Origin: an uncultured Anaerotruncus sp.
Lineage (GTDB): Bacteria; Bacillota; Clostridia; Oscillospirales; Ruminococcaceae
Direction: 5' to 3'
Assembly: GCA_910586875.1 (NCBI GenBank)
Contig: CAJUJI010000004.1
Coordinates: 1 to 46,687, forward strand
Length of the DNA stretch: 46,687 nucleotides
Shown: positions 39,743-46,687 of the stretch, one piece after another
Layout of the letters: each line of letters opens with the position of its first letter
Numbering within the stretch: position 1 is the stretch's first letter
The notes under the pieces: generated by a model
What the model was told of the DNA's origin: nothing
The model's input: only the letters and a program-made list of their open reading frames with translations
The model's database searches: none
Translations under genes and position numbers: made by a program

Positions 39743-41194
39743 TTGTTTGATTCAATTCATGAGGAATGTGGTGTATTCGGCATCTGGGAAAACGCCCGCA
39801 CGGATGTGGCGACCAGTGCATATTATGCGCTGTATGCGCTTCAACACCGCGGGCAGGAGAGCTGTGGTATCGCGGTGAACGACGATGGTGTGATCAATTG
39901 CTATAAAAATGTAGGGCTTGTTCCGGATGTATTCCATCGGGAGGAGCTGGATAAGCTGGGCAAGGGAAGTATTGCAATCGGGCATTGCCGTTACTCCACG
40001 ACGGGCACCTCCAGCGCGGTAAACGCACAGCCGTTGGTGGTACGCCACTGCAAGGGTGCAATGGCACTGGCGCACAACGGCAACCTGGTCAATGCGCAGG
40101 CGTTGCGCCACCAGCTGGAGCTGAACGGCACAATTTTTCATACCACCAATGACAGTGAGGTGATCAGCTGCATCATCACCCGCGAGCGGTTGTTTTCTCC
40201 AAGCATTGAGGAAGCGATTGCCAAGGCGATGTTCTCTATCCAGGGAGCATATTCGTTAGTGATTATGTCCCCGAAAAAGCTGATTGCGGTGCGCGACCCG
40301 AATGGTTTCCGCCCATTGTGCATCGGCCGCACCCAAGGTGGGTGGGTATTTGCATCGGAAAGCTGTGCTTTGGACAGCATTGGCGCAGAGTATGTGCGTG
40401 ATGTGGAGCCGGGCGAAATTGCAATTGTAGACGAAAATGGACTGCGCAGTATCCGGAACCATTGTGGTGGACAATCCAACTTTTGTGTGTTTGAGTATGT
40501 TTATTTTGCGCGGCCTGATTCGGTGATCAGTGGCGTGAGCGTACACGAGGCGCGCCAGAATGCAGGCCGTATTCTCTATCGGGAACATCCTGTAGAGGCG
40601 GATGTGGTAATCGGTGTACCAGATTCCGGACTGGATGCAGCGCTTGGTTATTCCAAAGAGTCTGGCATTCCTTACGGGGTTGGTTTTATCAAAAACCGTT
40701 ATATTGGGCGCACTTTTATTCAGCCTACCCAGGGCCAACGGGAAGACTCGGTGCGGATCAAGCTGAATGTTATTTCCGAAACGGTAAAGGACAAGCGGGT
40801 CGTGCTGATTGATGACTCGATTGTGCGTGGTACCACCTGTGTGCGGATTGTACGGTTGCTGCGGGAGGCGGGCGCAAAGGAGGTCCATTTTGCAGTAACT
40901 GCGCCGCCGTTCCGCCATCCATGCTATTTTGGGACCGATATTGACAGCCGTGATAAGCTGATTGCCTGCCAGATGAGCATACCGGAGATTGCAAAGCACA
41001 TTGGCGTAGATTCGCTGACCTATCTGAGCATTGACGGCGTGCAGCAGATGGCAAAGGGCGCAAACTGCGGCTTCTGTGTCGGCTGTTTCTCCGGAGAGTA
41101 CCCTGTCAAAATCCCCGATGTTATAGCAAAAGATCGGTTTGAGTGTAAAATTAGCGAGCAGAAAAAGCAGGGAGGGAAGCAGAGTGCAAAATAG
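39743..41194 (+). CDS. purF: Amidophosphoribosyltransferase (glutamine PRPP amidotransferase)
   Basis: A 483-residue enzyme starting de novo purine synthesis. With TTG 39743 the product begins MFDSIHEECGVFG: a short propeptide and then the N-terminal catalytic Cys of the Ntn glutaminase (C9 before cleavage). GGGAGGAA (39730-39737) is spaced for TTG 39743 and would lie inside the gene if ATG 39728 were used. The glutaminase domain has LQHRGQESCGIA and CRYSTTG. The transferase domain has VVLIDDSIVRGTTC. The cluster cysteines of the Bacillus type are visible: FCVFEYVYFARPDS, FRHPCYFG and CGFCVGCFSG. Its end overlaps the purM start by 11 bases. Confidence 0.96.
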   Translation: MFDSIHEECGVFGIWENARTDVATSAYYALYALQHRGQESCGIAVNDDGVINCYKNVGLVPDVFHREELDKLGKGSIAIGHCRYSTTGTSSAVNAQPLVVRHCKGAMALAHNGNLVNAQALRHQLELNGTIFHTTNDSEVISCIITRERLFSPSIEEAIAKAMFSIQGAYSLVIMSPKKLIAVRDPNGFRPLCIGRTQGGWVFASESCALDSIGAEYVRDVEPGEIAIVDENGLRSIRNHCGGQSNFCVFEYVYFARPDSVISGVSVHEARQNAGRILYREHPVEADVVIGVPDSGLDAALGYSKESGIPYGVGFIKNRYIGRTFIQPTQGQREDSVRIKLNVISETVKDKRVVLIDDSIVRGTTCVRIVRLLREAGAKEVHFAVTAPPFRHPCYFGTDIDSRDKLIACQMSIPEIAKHIGVDSLTYLSIDGVQQMAKGANCGFCVGCFSGEYPVKIPDVIAKDRFECKISEQKKQGGKQSAK

Positions 41195-42224
41195 TTTTTC
41201 TGAATCCTACAAAGCGGCAGGTGTTGATGTAACAGCCGGTTATCGAGCGGTTGAATTGATGAAACAGCATGTGGCGCGCACGATGACCAGCGGCGTGCTG
41301 GATGGGATAGGCGGCTTTGGTGGTCTGTTGGAACTGGATTTGGAGGGGATGCCGCATCCGGTACTCTGCGCGGGCACCGATGGAGTAGGCACCAAACTCA
41401 AGCTGGCATTTCTGATGGATAAGCACGATACGGTTGGCATCGACTGTGTAGCGATGTGTGTGAATGATATCATCTGCTGCGGCGCAAAACCACTGCTGTT
41501 TTTGGATTATATTGCTTGCGGAAAAAATGTTCCTGAAAAGATAGCAACGATTGTCTCTGGCGTGGCGGAAGGCTGTGTACAGGCGGGCTGTGCACTCAGC
41601 GGCGGCGAAACCGCTGAAATGCCAGGTTTTTACCCAGAAGATGAATATGATCTGGCAGGCTTTTCGGTTGGTGCGGTAGATCGTGCCGCAATTTTGGACA
41701 AAGAGCAGGTTGCGGCGGGGGATGCGTTGGTAGCGCTTCGTTCAAGCGGGGTGCACTCCAACGGTTTTTCACTGGTGCGCAAGGTGTTTGACATCGGGCG
41801 GTCAGGGGATTTGATGCAATATAAAGAAGAGCTGGGGATGACGCTGGGCGAGGCGTTGCTCACCCCAACAAAGATTTATGTAAAACCGGTTCTGGCGGTG
41901 CTGGAACAGTTAAAAGTGAAGTCGATTTCACACATTACCGGCGGCGGCTTTTATGAGAATATTCCGCGTGCGCTGCCACAGGGCAAATGCGCGAAAATCA
42001 ACAAGAACAGCATCGAGGTACCGCCTATTTTCCGGCTGATTGAGCGAGTGGGCAATATTCCGGAGCGAGATATGTTCAACACCTTCAACATGGGGGTTGG
42101 CATGGTGCTGATTGTTGACCGCGAGGATGCACAGAAGGCGGTTGAAATTCTAGCTCAGAATGGTGAGCAGGCGAAGGTCATCGGCTATGTGGCCGATGGC
42201 GAGAAGGGTATCGAGTTATGTTAA
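41184..42224 (+). CDS. purM: Phosphoribosylformylglycinamidine cyclo-ligase (AIR synthetase)
   Basis: A 346-residue ATP-dependent enzyme. It begins SFSESYKAAGVDVTAGYRAV (4-23), then has GTDGVGTKLKLAFLMDKHDTVGIDCVAM-type text with DGVGTK near 70, GGETAEMPGFY near 140, and SSGVHSNGFSLVRK near 185. The start is GTG 41184, behind GGAGGGAA and inside the last codons of purF; this gives the normal family length. It overlaps purN by 7 bases. The tight overlaps indicate coupled translation of purF-purM-purN. Confidence 0.96.
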   Translation: MQNSFSESYKAAGVDVTAGYRAVELMKQHVARTMTSGVLDGIGGFGGLLELDLEGMPHPVLCAGTDGVGTKLKLAFLMDKHDTVGIDCVAMCVNDIICCGAKPLLFLDYIACGKNVPEKIATIVSGVAEGCVQAGCALSGGETAEMPGFYPEDEYDLAGFSVGAVDRAAILDKEQVAAGDALVALRSSGVHSNGFSLVRKVFDIGRSGDLMQYKEELGMTLGEALLTPTKIYVKPVLAVLEQLKVKSISHITGGGFYENIPRALPQGKCAKINKNSIEVPPIFRLIERVGNIPERDMFNTFNMGVGMVLIVDREDAQKAVEILAQNGEQAKVIGYVADGEKGIELC

Positions 42225-42817
42225 AAAGGATCGTTGTGTTGGTGTCAGGCGGTGGCACCAATTTACAGGCGCTTATCGATGCGCAGCAGCGCGGTGAGCT
42301 GGGCGGCGGAGAGATTGTCTGCGTCATCAGCTCAAAAGCGGGCGTTTATGCGTTGGAGCGGGCGGCAAAGGCGGGGATCGCGTCGATCGTGCTACCGCGC
42401 AAAGAATATGCGGATGTAGCTGCTTATGATAGGGCGTTGCTGGCTGCTTTGGAGCAGGTGCAGGCTGAGGTGGTTGTGTTGGCAGGCTTTCTCTCCATTT
42501 TGGGGGAGCAGGTCACACGGCGGTATGAACGGCGGATTTTAAATGTACACCCGTCATTGATTCCAGCCTTTTGCGGGGACGGCTTTTACGGACTGCGTGT
42601 GCATCAGGCGGCGCTGGATTACGGCGTAAAGATCACAGGCGCGACCGTCCATTTTGTAAACGAGGTGATCGATGGCGGGCAGATTATCTTGCAGAAGGCG
42701 GTTGAAATTCAGCCGGGGGATACCCCTGAGCTGCTGCAAAAACGTGTGATGGAGCAGGCGGAATGGAAATTGCTGCCAAAGGCGGTGGCGATGCTCTGCT
42801 CCGGTGAAATTGGATGA
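42218..42817 (+). CDS. purN: Phosphoribosylglycinamide formyltransferase (folate-dependent)
   Basis: A 199-residue GAR transformylase using 10-formyl-tetrahydrofolate. VLVSGGGTNLQALID (7-21) is the substrate loop. NVHPSLIPAFCGDGFYGLRVH near 108-128 holds the catalytic Asn-His pair, and GATVHFVNEVIDGGQII carries the conserved Asp. All motifs are intact. It starts inside the 3' end of purM. Dependence on folate links this operon to the folT gene under the THF riboswitch. Confidence 0.96.
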   Translation: MLKRIVVLVSGGGTNLQALIDAQQRGELGGGEIVCVISSKAGVYALERAAKAGIASIVLPRKEYADVAAYDRALLAALEQVQAEVVVLAGFLSILGEQVTRRYERRILNVHPSLIPAFCGDGFYGLRVHQAALDYGVKITGATVHFVNEVIDGGQIILQKAVEIQPGDTPELLQKRVMEQAEWKLLPKAVAMLCSGEIG

Positions 42818-42830
42818 AAGGTGAGTGCAG

Positions 42831-43535
42831 ATGAACCAGATACAGGAAATTGGCGGGCTGCTGCGGGCAAACAGCTACCCAGGACGCGGCATCATCATTG
42901 GCAAAAGTGCTACTGGTACGCACATGGTTGCCGCATACTTCATCATGGGGCGCAGTGAGAACAGCCGCAACCGCGTATTTGTGGAGGACGGCGAGGGAAT
43001 TCGCACCCAAGCATATGACCCTTCTAAACTAAGCGATCCGTCACTGATTATTTATGCGCCGGTGCGTGTGCTGGGTGATACCACCATCGTCACCAATGGC
43101 GATCAAACCGACACAATTTATCAGTTTATGGAGCAGGGCAAAACCTTTGCAGATGCACTGCGCACCCGTACCTTTGAGCCGGATGCACCTAATTTTACAC
43201 CGCGCATTTCTGCGGTGCTGTGTGGCGGAAATTACCAGCTTTCCATCTTGAAAAGTGAGGACCAAAATCCAGAGTATACCCGCCGCTATTTTTATGAATA
43301 TGACGGCTGTGTGCCAGGAACCGGGCATTTTCTGCATACCTACCAGTGCGATGGAAACCCGATCCCGTCGTTTATCGGCGAGCCAGAGCGGGTGAGTGTT
43401 GAGGGAGATATCGATACTTATACCAAAACACTTTGGGAGGCGCTAAATCCGGATAATAAAGTATCGCTATTTGTACGGTTTATCAGTCTGGCAGATGGAA
43501 GCTGTGAAACAAGGATTCAAAACAAAAACCAGTGA
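42831..43535 (+). CDS. PurO-type IMP cyclohydrolase
   Basis: A 234-residue protein of the IMP_cyclohyd (PurO-like) family, first known from archaea, which closes the ring of FAICAR to give IMP. The N-terminal NSYPGRGIIIGKSATGTHMV (about 14-33) is the clearest family segment; IVTNGDQTDTIYQFMEQGKT-type text near 88-107 and PDAPNFTPRIS near 118 are also typical. It replaces the MGS-like cyclohydrolase domain of standard bifunctional PurH, which is absent from the next gene. ATG 42831 was chosen for the AAAGGTGAG site just upstream. It sits between purN and the AICAR transformylase. Confidence 0.88.
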   Translation: MNQIQEIGGLLRANSYPGRGIIIGKSATGTHMVAAYFIMGRSENSRNRVFVEDGEGIRTQAYDPSKLSDPSLIIYAPVRVLGDTTIVTNGDQTDTIYQFMEQGKTFADALRTRTFEPDAPNFTPRISAVLCGGNYQLSILKSEDQNPEYTRRYFYEYDGCVPGTGHFLHTYQCDGNPIPSFIGEPERVSVEGDIDTYTKTLWEALNPDNKVSLFVRFISLADGSCETRIQNKNQ

Positions 43536-43547
43536 GGAGGGTGTATT

Positions 43548-44723
43548 TTGTCAAACGAATTGGAGCTAAAATACGGTTGTAACCCAAATCAAAAGCCCGC
43601 GCGTATTTTTATACAAAAAGGCGAGCTGCCAGTGACCGTGCTCAATGGCAAGCCGGGCTATATCAACTTTTTAGACGCACTGAATAGCTGGCAGTTGGTG
43701 CGCGAGCTAAAAATTGCGACCGGCCTTCCCGCAGCGGCTTCCTTCAAGCATGTCAGCCCCGCGGGTGCCGCACTGGGATTGCCACTGAGCGAGGTGGAGC
43801 AGAAAATCTACTTTGTGGATGATTTGGAGCTGTCCCCGATTGCCTGCGCTTATGCTTGCGCGCGTGGTGCGGACCGGATGAGCAGCTATGGCGATTGGGC
43901 AGCGCTGTCGGATGTCTGCGACGCAGAGACCGCACGGCTGCTTGCCCGCGAGGTCTCGGACGGCATTATTGCCCCTGGCTACACCCCAGAGGCGCTGGAA
44001 ATTCTGCGAGCCAAGCGCAAGGGCGGCTATAATGTGGTACAGATCGACAAGGATTATCGCCCTGCGCCGATCGAGCGCAAGGATGTGTTCGGCGTCACCT
44101 TTGAGCAGGGGCGCAACGAGTTTGTTATCGATGAAACGCTGCTGGAAAACCTTGTAACCGACTGCAAGCAGTTGCCAGTGGATGCAAAGCGTGATTTGAT
44201 CCTCTCGCTCATCACCCTGAAATATACCCAATCCAATTCGGTTTGCTATGCAAAGGCGGGACAGGCAATCGGCATCGGTGCCGGCCAGCAGAGCCGCATT
44301 CACTGCACCCGTCTGGCAGGAAACAAGGCGGATATCTGGTGGCTGCGCCAGCATGAGAAGGTGCTAAACCTCCCATTCAAAGCGGATATTCGGCGCCCTG
44401 ATCGTGACAACACCATTGATGTGTATATCTCGGAGGATTACATGGATGTGCTGGCAGAAGGTGTTTGGCAGCAATTCTTCACCGAATGTCCTGCCCCGCT
44501 AAGCAGGGAGGAGAAGCGTGCGTGGCTTGATCAACTGAGCGGCGTTTCGCTGGGTTCGGATGCGTTTTTCCCATTCGGCGACAATATTGAGCGTGCGAAC
44601 AGAAGCGGCGTGCAGTATATCGCACAGCCAGGCGGCTCGATTCGGGATGACCATGTGATTGCAACCTGCAATAAATATGGGATTGCGATGGCGTTTACAG
44701 GAATGCGGCTGTTCCACCACTAA
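43548..44723 (+). CDS. purH: Stand-alone AICAR transformylase
   Basis: A 391-residue protein equal to the transformylase part of PurH, without the N-terminal IMP cyclohydrolase domain. It starts directly with LELKYGCNPNQKPARIF. ASFKHVSPAGAALGLPL holds the Lys-His catalytic region (about 66-68), and KYTQSNSVCYAKAGQAIGIG (about 226-245) and QPGGSIRDDHVI near the end are conserved. It formylates AICAR from 10-formyl-THF; the preceding PurO-type gene then closes the ring. The start is TTG 43548 behind GAGGAGGG. purD follows after 27 bases. Confidence 0.92.
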   Translation: MSNELELKYGCNPNQKPARIFIQKGELPVTVLNGKPGYINFLDALNSWQLVRELKIATGLPAAASFKHVSPAGAALGLPLSEVEQKIYFVDDLELSPIACAYACARGADRMSSYGDWAALSDVCDAETARLLAREVSDGIIAPGYTPEALEILRAKRKGGYNVVQIDKDYRPAPIERKDVFGVTFEQGRNEFVIDETLLENLVTDCKQLPVDAKRDLILSLITLKYTQSNSVCYAKAGQAIGIGAGQQSRIHCTRLAGNKADIWWLRQHEKVLNLPFKADIRRPDRDNTIDVYISEDYMDVLAEGVWQQFFTECPAPLSREEKRAWLDQLSGVSLGSDAFFPFGDNIERANRSGVQYIAQPGGSIRDDHVIATCNKYGIAMAFTGMRLFHH

Positions 44724-44750
44724 ATATACCATCAAAGGAGGAGGCTCCCA

Positions 44751-46034
44751 ATGAAAATTCTGGTAGTTGGCGGCGGTGGCCGCGAACACGCAATCATTCG
44801 CAAGCTGAAGGAAAGCCTGCAGGTGGAACAGATCTATTGTGCGCCTGGCAACGGTGGAATCTCTGCGGATGCCGTTTGTGTACCAGTGAAAGCAACCGAT
44901 ATAGAAGGAATGGTTGCACTCGTGAAACAGGAGCGGATTGACTTTGCGGTAGTGGCACCGGACGATCCGCTTGTATTGGGCATGGTGGATGCGTTGAATG
45001 CGGCAGGCGTCGCAACCTTTGGACCGGATAAGCTAGCTGCGCGCATCGAAGGTAGCAAGGTGTTTTCCAAAAACCTGATGCGCAAGTATGGGATCCCAAC
45101 CGCTGCTTACGAGGTATTTGATGATCCCGCTGACGCCATGGCGTATATCGAACGGCAGAATACCTTTCCCACGGTTATCAAGGCGGATGGCCTTGCACTG
45201 GGCAAGGGCGTGATCATCGCCCAGAATTTAGAGGAGGCGCGCACAGGCGTCCACCAGATTATGGAGGATAAGGTGTTTGGAGCTTCTGGTAACCAGGTGG
45301 TGGTAGAGGAGTTCCTGACCGGTCCGGAGGTCAGCGTGCTTGCCTTCTGCGATGGAAAAACCATCGTGCCAATGGTCTCCGCAATGGACCATAAACGTGC
45401 GCTGGATGGTGACCAAGGGCTGAATACCGGCGGTATGGGGACGGTTGCGCCCAACCTGTGCTATACCCCCGAGGTCGCGCAACAGTGTATGGAGCGCATT
45501 TTCCTGCCGACTATACAGGCGATGCAGGCAGAGGGTTGCCCATTTTCCGGCTGTCTGTTCTTTGGCCTGATGATTACCCCCAAGGGCCCCTATGTCATCG
45601 AATATAACTGCCGTTTTGGTGATCCGGAAACGCAGGTGGTGTTGCCACTTTTGGAAAGCGACCTGCTGGAGGTTATGCTGGCGATCTGGGAGAAGCGCCT
45701 CAATCCCGCTATGGTGCGTTTTTCACAAAAGCACGCCGCTTGTGTTGTGCTGGCGAGCGGCGGGTATCCGCAGAAGTATCAGACCGGCTTACCAATTCAA
45801 GGGCTGGGCACAGATGGGCAACCAACACAGGGCACAGCAACCATTTACCATGCGGGGACACGCTACGAGGACGGCCAATATCTCACTGCGGGTGGCCGTG
45901 TGCTGGGTGTGACCTGCACGGCAGATACCCCAGAGCTGGCGTTGCAGGCGTCGTATCAGGCTGCAAAGGGTATCTCGTTCGAAGGAATGCACCTGCGTCG
46001 TGATATTGGCGCGCGAAATCTGGCTATAAAATAA
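44751..46034 (+). CDS. purD: Phosphoribosylamine-glycine ligase (GAR synthetase)
   Basis: A 427-residue ATP-grasp enzyme. It begins MKILVVGGGGREHAIIRKL. It has GPDKLAARIEGSKVFSKNLM near 93, VIKADGLALGKGV near 142, VVEEFLTGPEVSVLAF near 183, GGMGTVAPN near 226 and YNCRFGDPETQ near 287, the full set of family motifs. Ribosome site AAAGGAGGAGG precedes ATG 44751. It is the last visible gene of the purine operon and ends at a strong two-way terminator. purL, purQ, purS, purB and purK are not in the window. Confidence 0.97.
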   Translation: MKILVVGGGGREHAIIRKLKESLQVEQIYCAPGNGGISADAVCVPVKATDIEGMVALVKQERIDFAVVAPDDPLVLGMVDALNAAGVATFGPDKLAARIEGSKVFSKNLMRKYGIPTAAYEVFDDPADAMAYIERQNTFPTVIKADGLALGKGVIIAQNLEEARTGVHQIMEDKVFGASGNQVVVEEFLTGPEVSVLAFCDGKTIVPMVSAMDHKRALDGDQGLNTGGMGTVAPNLCYTPEVAQQCMERIFLPTIQAMQAEGCPFSGCLFFGLMITPKGPYVIEYNCRFGDPETQVVLPLLESDLLEVMLAIWEKRLNPAMVRFSQKHAACVVLASGGYPQKYQTGLPIQGLGTDGQPTQGTATIYHAGTRYEDGQYLTAGGRVLGVTCTADTPELALQASYQAAKGISFEGMHLRRDIGARNLAIK

Positions 46035-46072
46035 ACAAATAACCCTCCTTAAAAAAGGAGGGTTATTTGTTT
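46033..46072. terminator. Bidirectional terminator between purD and the TetR gene
   Basis: An 18-bp perfect stem (46033-46050 with 46055-46072; core AATAACCCTCCTT) with a 4-base loop and T-rich ends on both strands. It overlaps the last bases of the two convergent genes. Confidence 0.9.
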
Positions 46073-46670
46073 ATTTTTCGCGCTGTTGCATATCGCTTTT
46101 TAGCACCCCAACTCCGTCTAGCACCATCCGTCCGATCATCTGTGCGACCTGCTCACAGGAAAGCTCCATGCCGGTGTTTAACCAATGCCGGACCACTCCA
46201 ATGCTGCCATTTACCGCGTAATGCCCGCAATATTCGTACAGCTCCGATGTGCTGTTGGGGTAGAGCTCCTCAAAATCATTCAGGCAGTGCTCCCGCGCAA
46301 GATCACAGATGCGCTGAAAGAAAGAGAGATCCCCATTGTTGTTGAGCAGCGCCTTTGCCATGTCCGCATTTTCTTTGATGTATTCCAGCACCGCCAGAAA
46401 ATGCTTGGTAATATCATTGCCTATCCCAATATCACAGCTGTGGTCTAACGCATCATGAAATTCCTGGATCAATTCATCCTCAATCTGCGCCTGCAAATCG
46501 AAAATATCCTTGTAATGTAGGTAAAAGGTCCCCCTGTGCAAATCTACCAGGTCCGATAGCTCCCGAACGGTGATATCCTTCGCCGGTTTTTGATTTAATA
46601 GCTTTGCAAAGCCTTGCCGCAAGGCTTTTTTTGTTTTCCGAACACGGCGGTCCTCGGTTGGCTTTTTCAT
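46071..46670 (-). CDS. TetR/AcrR-family transcriptional regulator
   Basis: A 199-residue regulator. The N-terminal helix-turn-helix is at about 10-55: TKKALRQGFAKLLNQKPAKD, then ITVRELSDLVDLHRGTFYLHYKD, with the usual TFYLHYKD end of the recognition helix. The C-terminal ligand or dimer domain is helical and resembles the TetR_C group seen in Firmicutes dihydroxyacetone-kinase-type regulators. AAGGGGG lies before ATG 46670. The target cannot be inferred: the gene points toward purD, and anything it controls upstream lies beyond the right edge. Confidence 0.9.
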   Translation of the reverse strand: MKKPTEDRRVRKTKKALRQGFAKLLNQKPAKDITVRELSDLVDLHRGTFYLHYKDIFDLQAQIEDELIQEFHDALDHSCDIGIGNDITKHFLAVLEYIKENADMAKALLNNNGDLSFFQRICDLAREHCLNDFEELYPNSTSELYEYCGHYAVNGSIGVVRHWLNTGMELSCEQVAQMIGRMVLDGVGVLKSDMQQREK

Positions 46671-46687
46671 GGGATGTCCCCCTTTTG

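Overview
The window looks like chromosomal DNA of an anaerobic, probably spore-forming Clostridia bacterium, most likely of the Oscillospiraceae/Ruminococcaceae type. The grounds are roughly balanced base composition, strong AGGAGG ribosome sites, frequent TTG starts, an anaerobic (cbi-type) cobalamin pathway, a CIRCE element, a THF riboswitch before folT, and the lon-engB gene order of Firmicutes. No rRNA, tRNA, prophage, insertion sequence or CRISPR array was seen. The species call is inference only.

Region 1 (1-5700, minus strand) is a sensory island: a sugar-type solute-binding lipoprotein, two methyl-accepting chemotaxis proteins, and a small FMN-binding-type lipoprotein whose start overlaps the stop of the second receptor. 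Region 2 (5700-7640) is a two-gene envelope-stress operon: a glycine-rich TPM-like membrane protein and PspA. Region 3 (7690-21530) has a RACo-like corrinoid-protein activator divergent from a 12-gene operon. That operon combines tetrapyrrole synthesis (hemA, hemC, cobA-hemD, hemB, hemL) with anaerobic corrin-ring genes (cbiD, L, F, G, H and a cbiJ-sirC fusion), plus one unrecognised gene. It holds no heme-branch gene, so its output is probably precorrin-2 and cobalamin.

Region 4 (21540-25900) holds a tiny Cys/Asn/Gly-rich protein with a sigma-K-like promoter, clpC, a protein built on 11-residue coiled-coil repeats, and a metallophosphoesterase. Region 5 (26000-34560) is a protein-quality-control block: tig, clpP, clpX, lon, engB, then lysA. 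Region 6 (34580-37760) has folT under a THF riboswitch (minus strand) and groES-groEL under CIRCE.

Region 7 (37850-46070) is a purine operon: purE, purC, purF, purM, purN, a PurO-type IMP cyclohydrolase, a stand-alone AICAR transformylase and purD. It is preceded by a promoter with a dyad, a 23-codon ORF with an excellent ribosome site, an intrinsic terminator, and a colicin/pyocin-immunity-like gene. A TetR-family regulator converges on purD at the right edge.

The most unusual parts are the 23-codon ORF, terminator and immunity-like gene in front of purE; the FMN-lipoprotein/chemoreceptor pair; the cbiJ-sirC fusion; the unknown gene in the cobalamin operon; the hendecad-repeat protein; and the Cys-rich miniprotein with a sporulation-type promoter.
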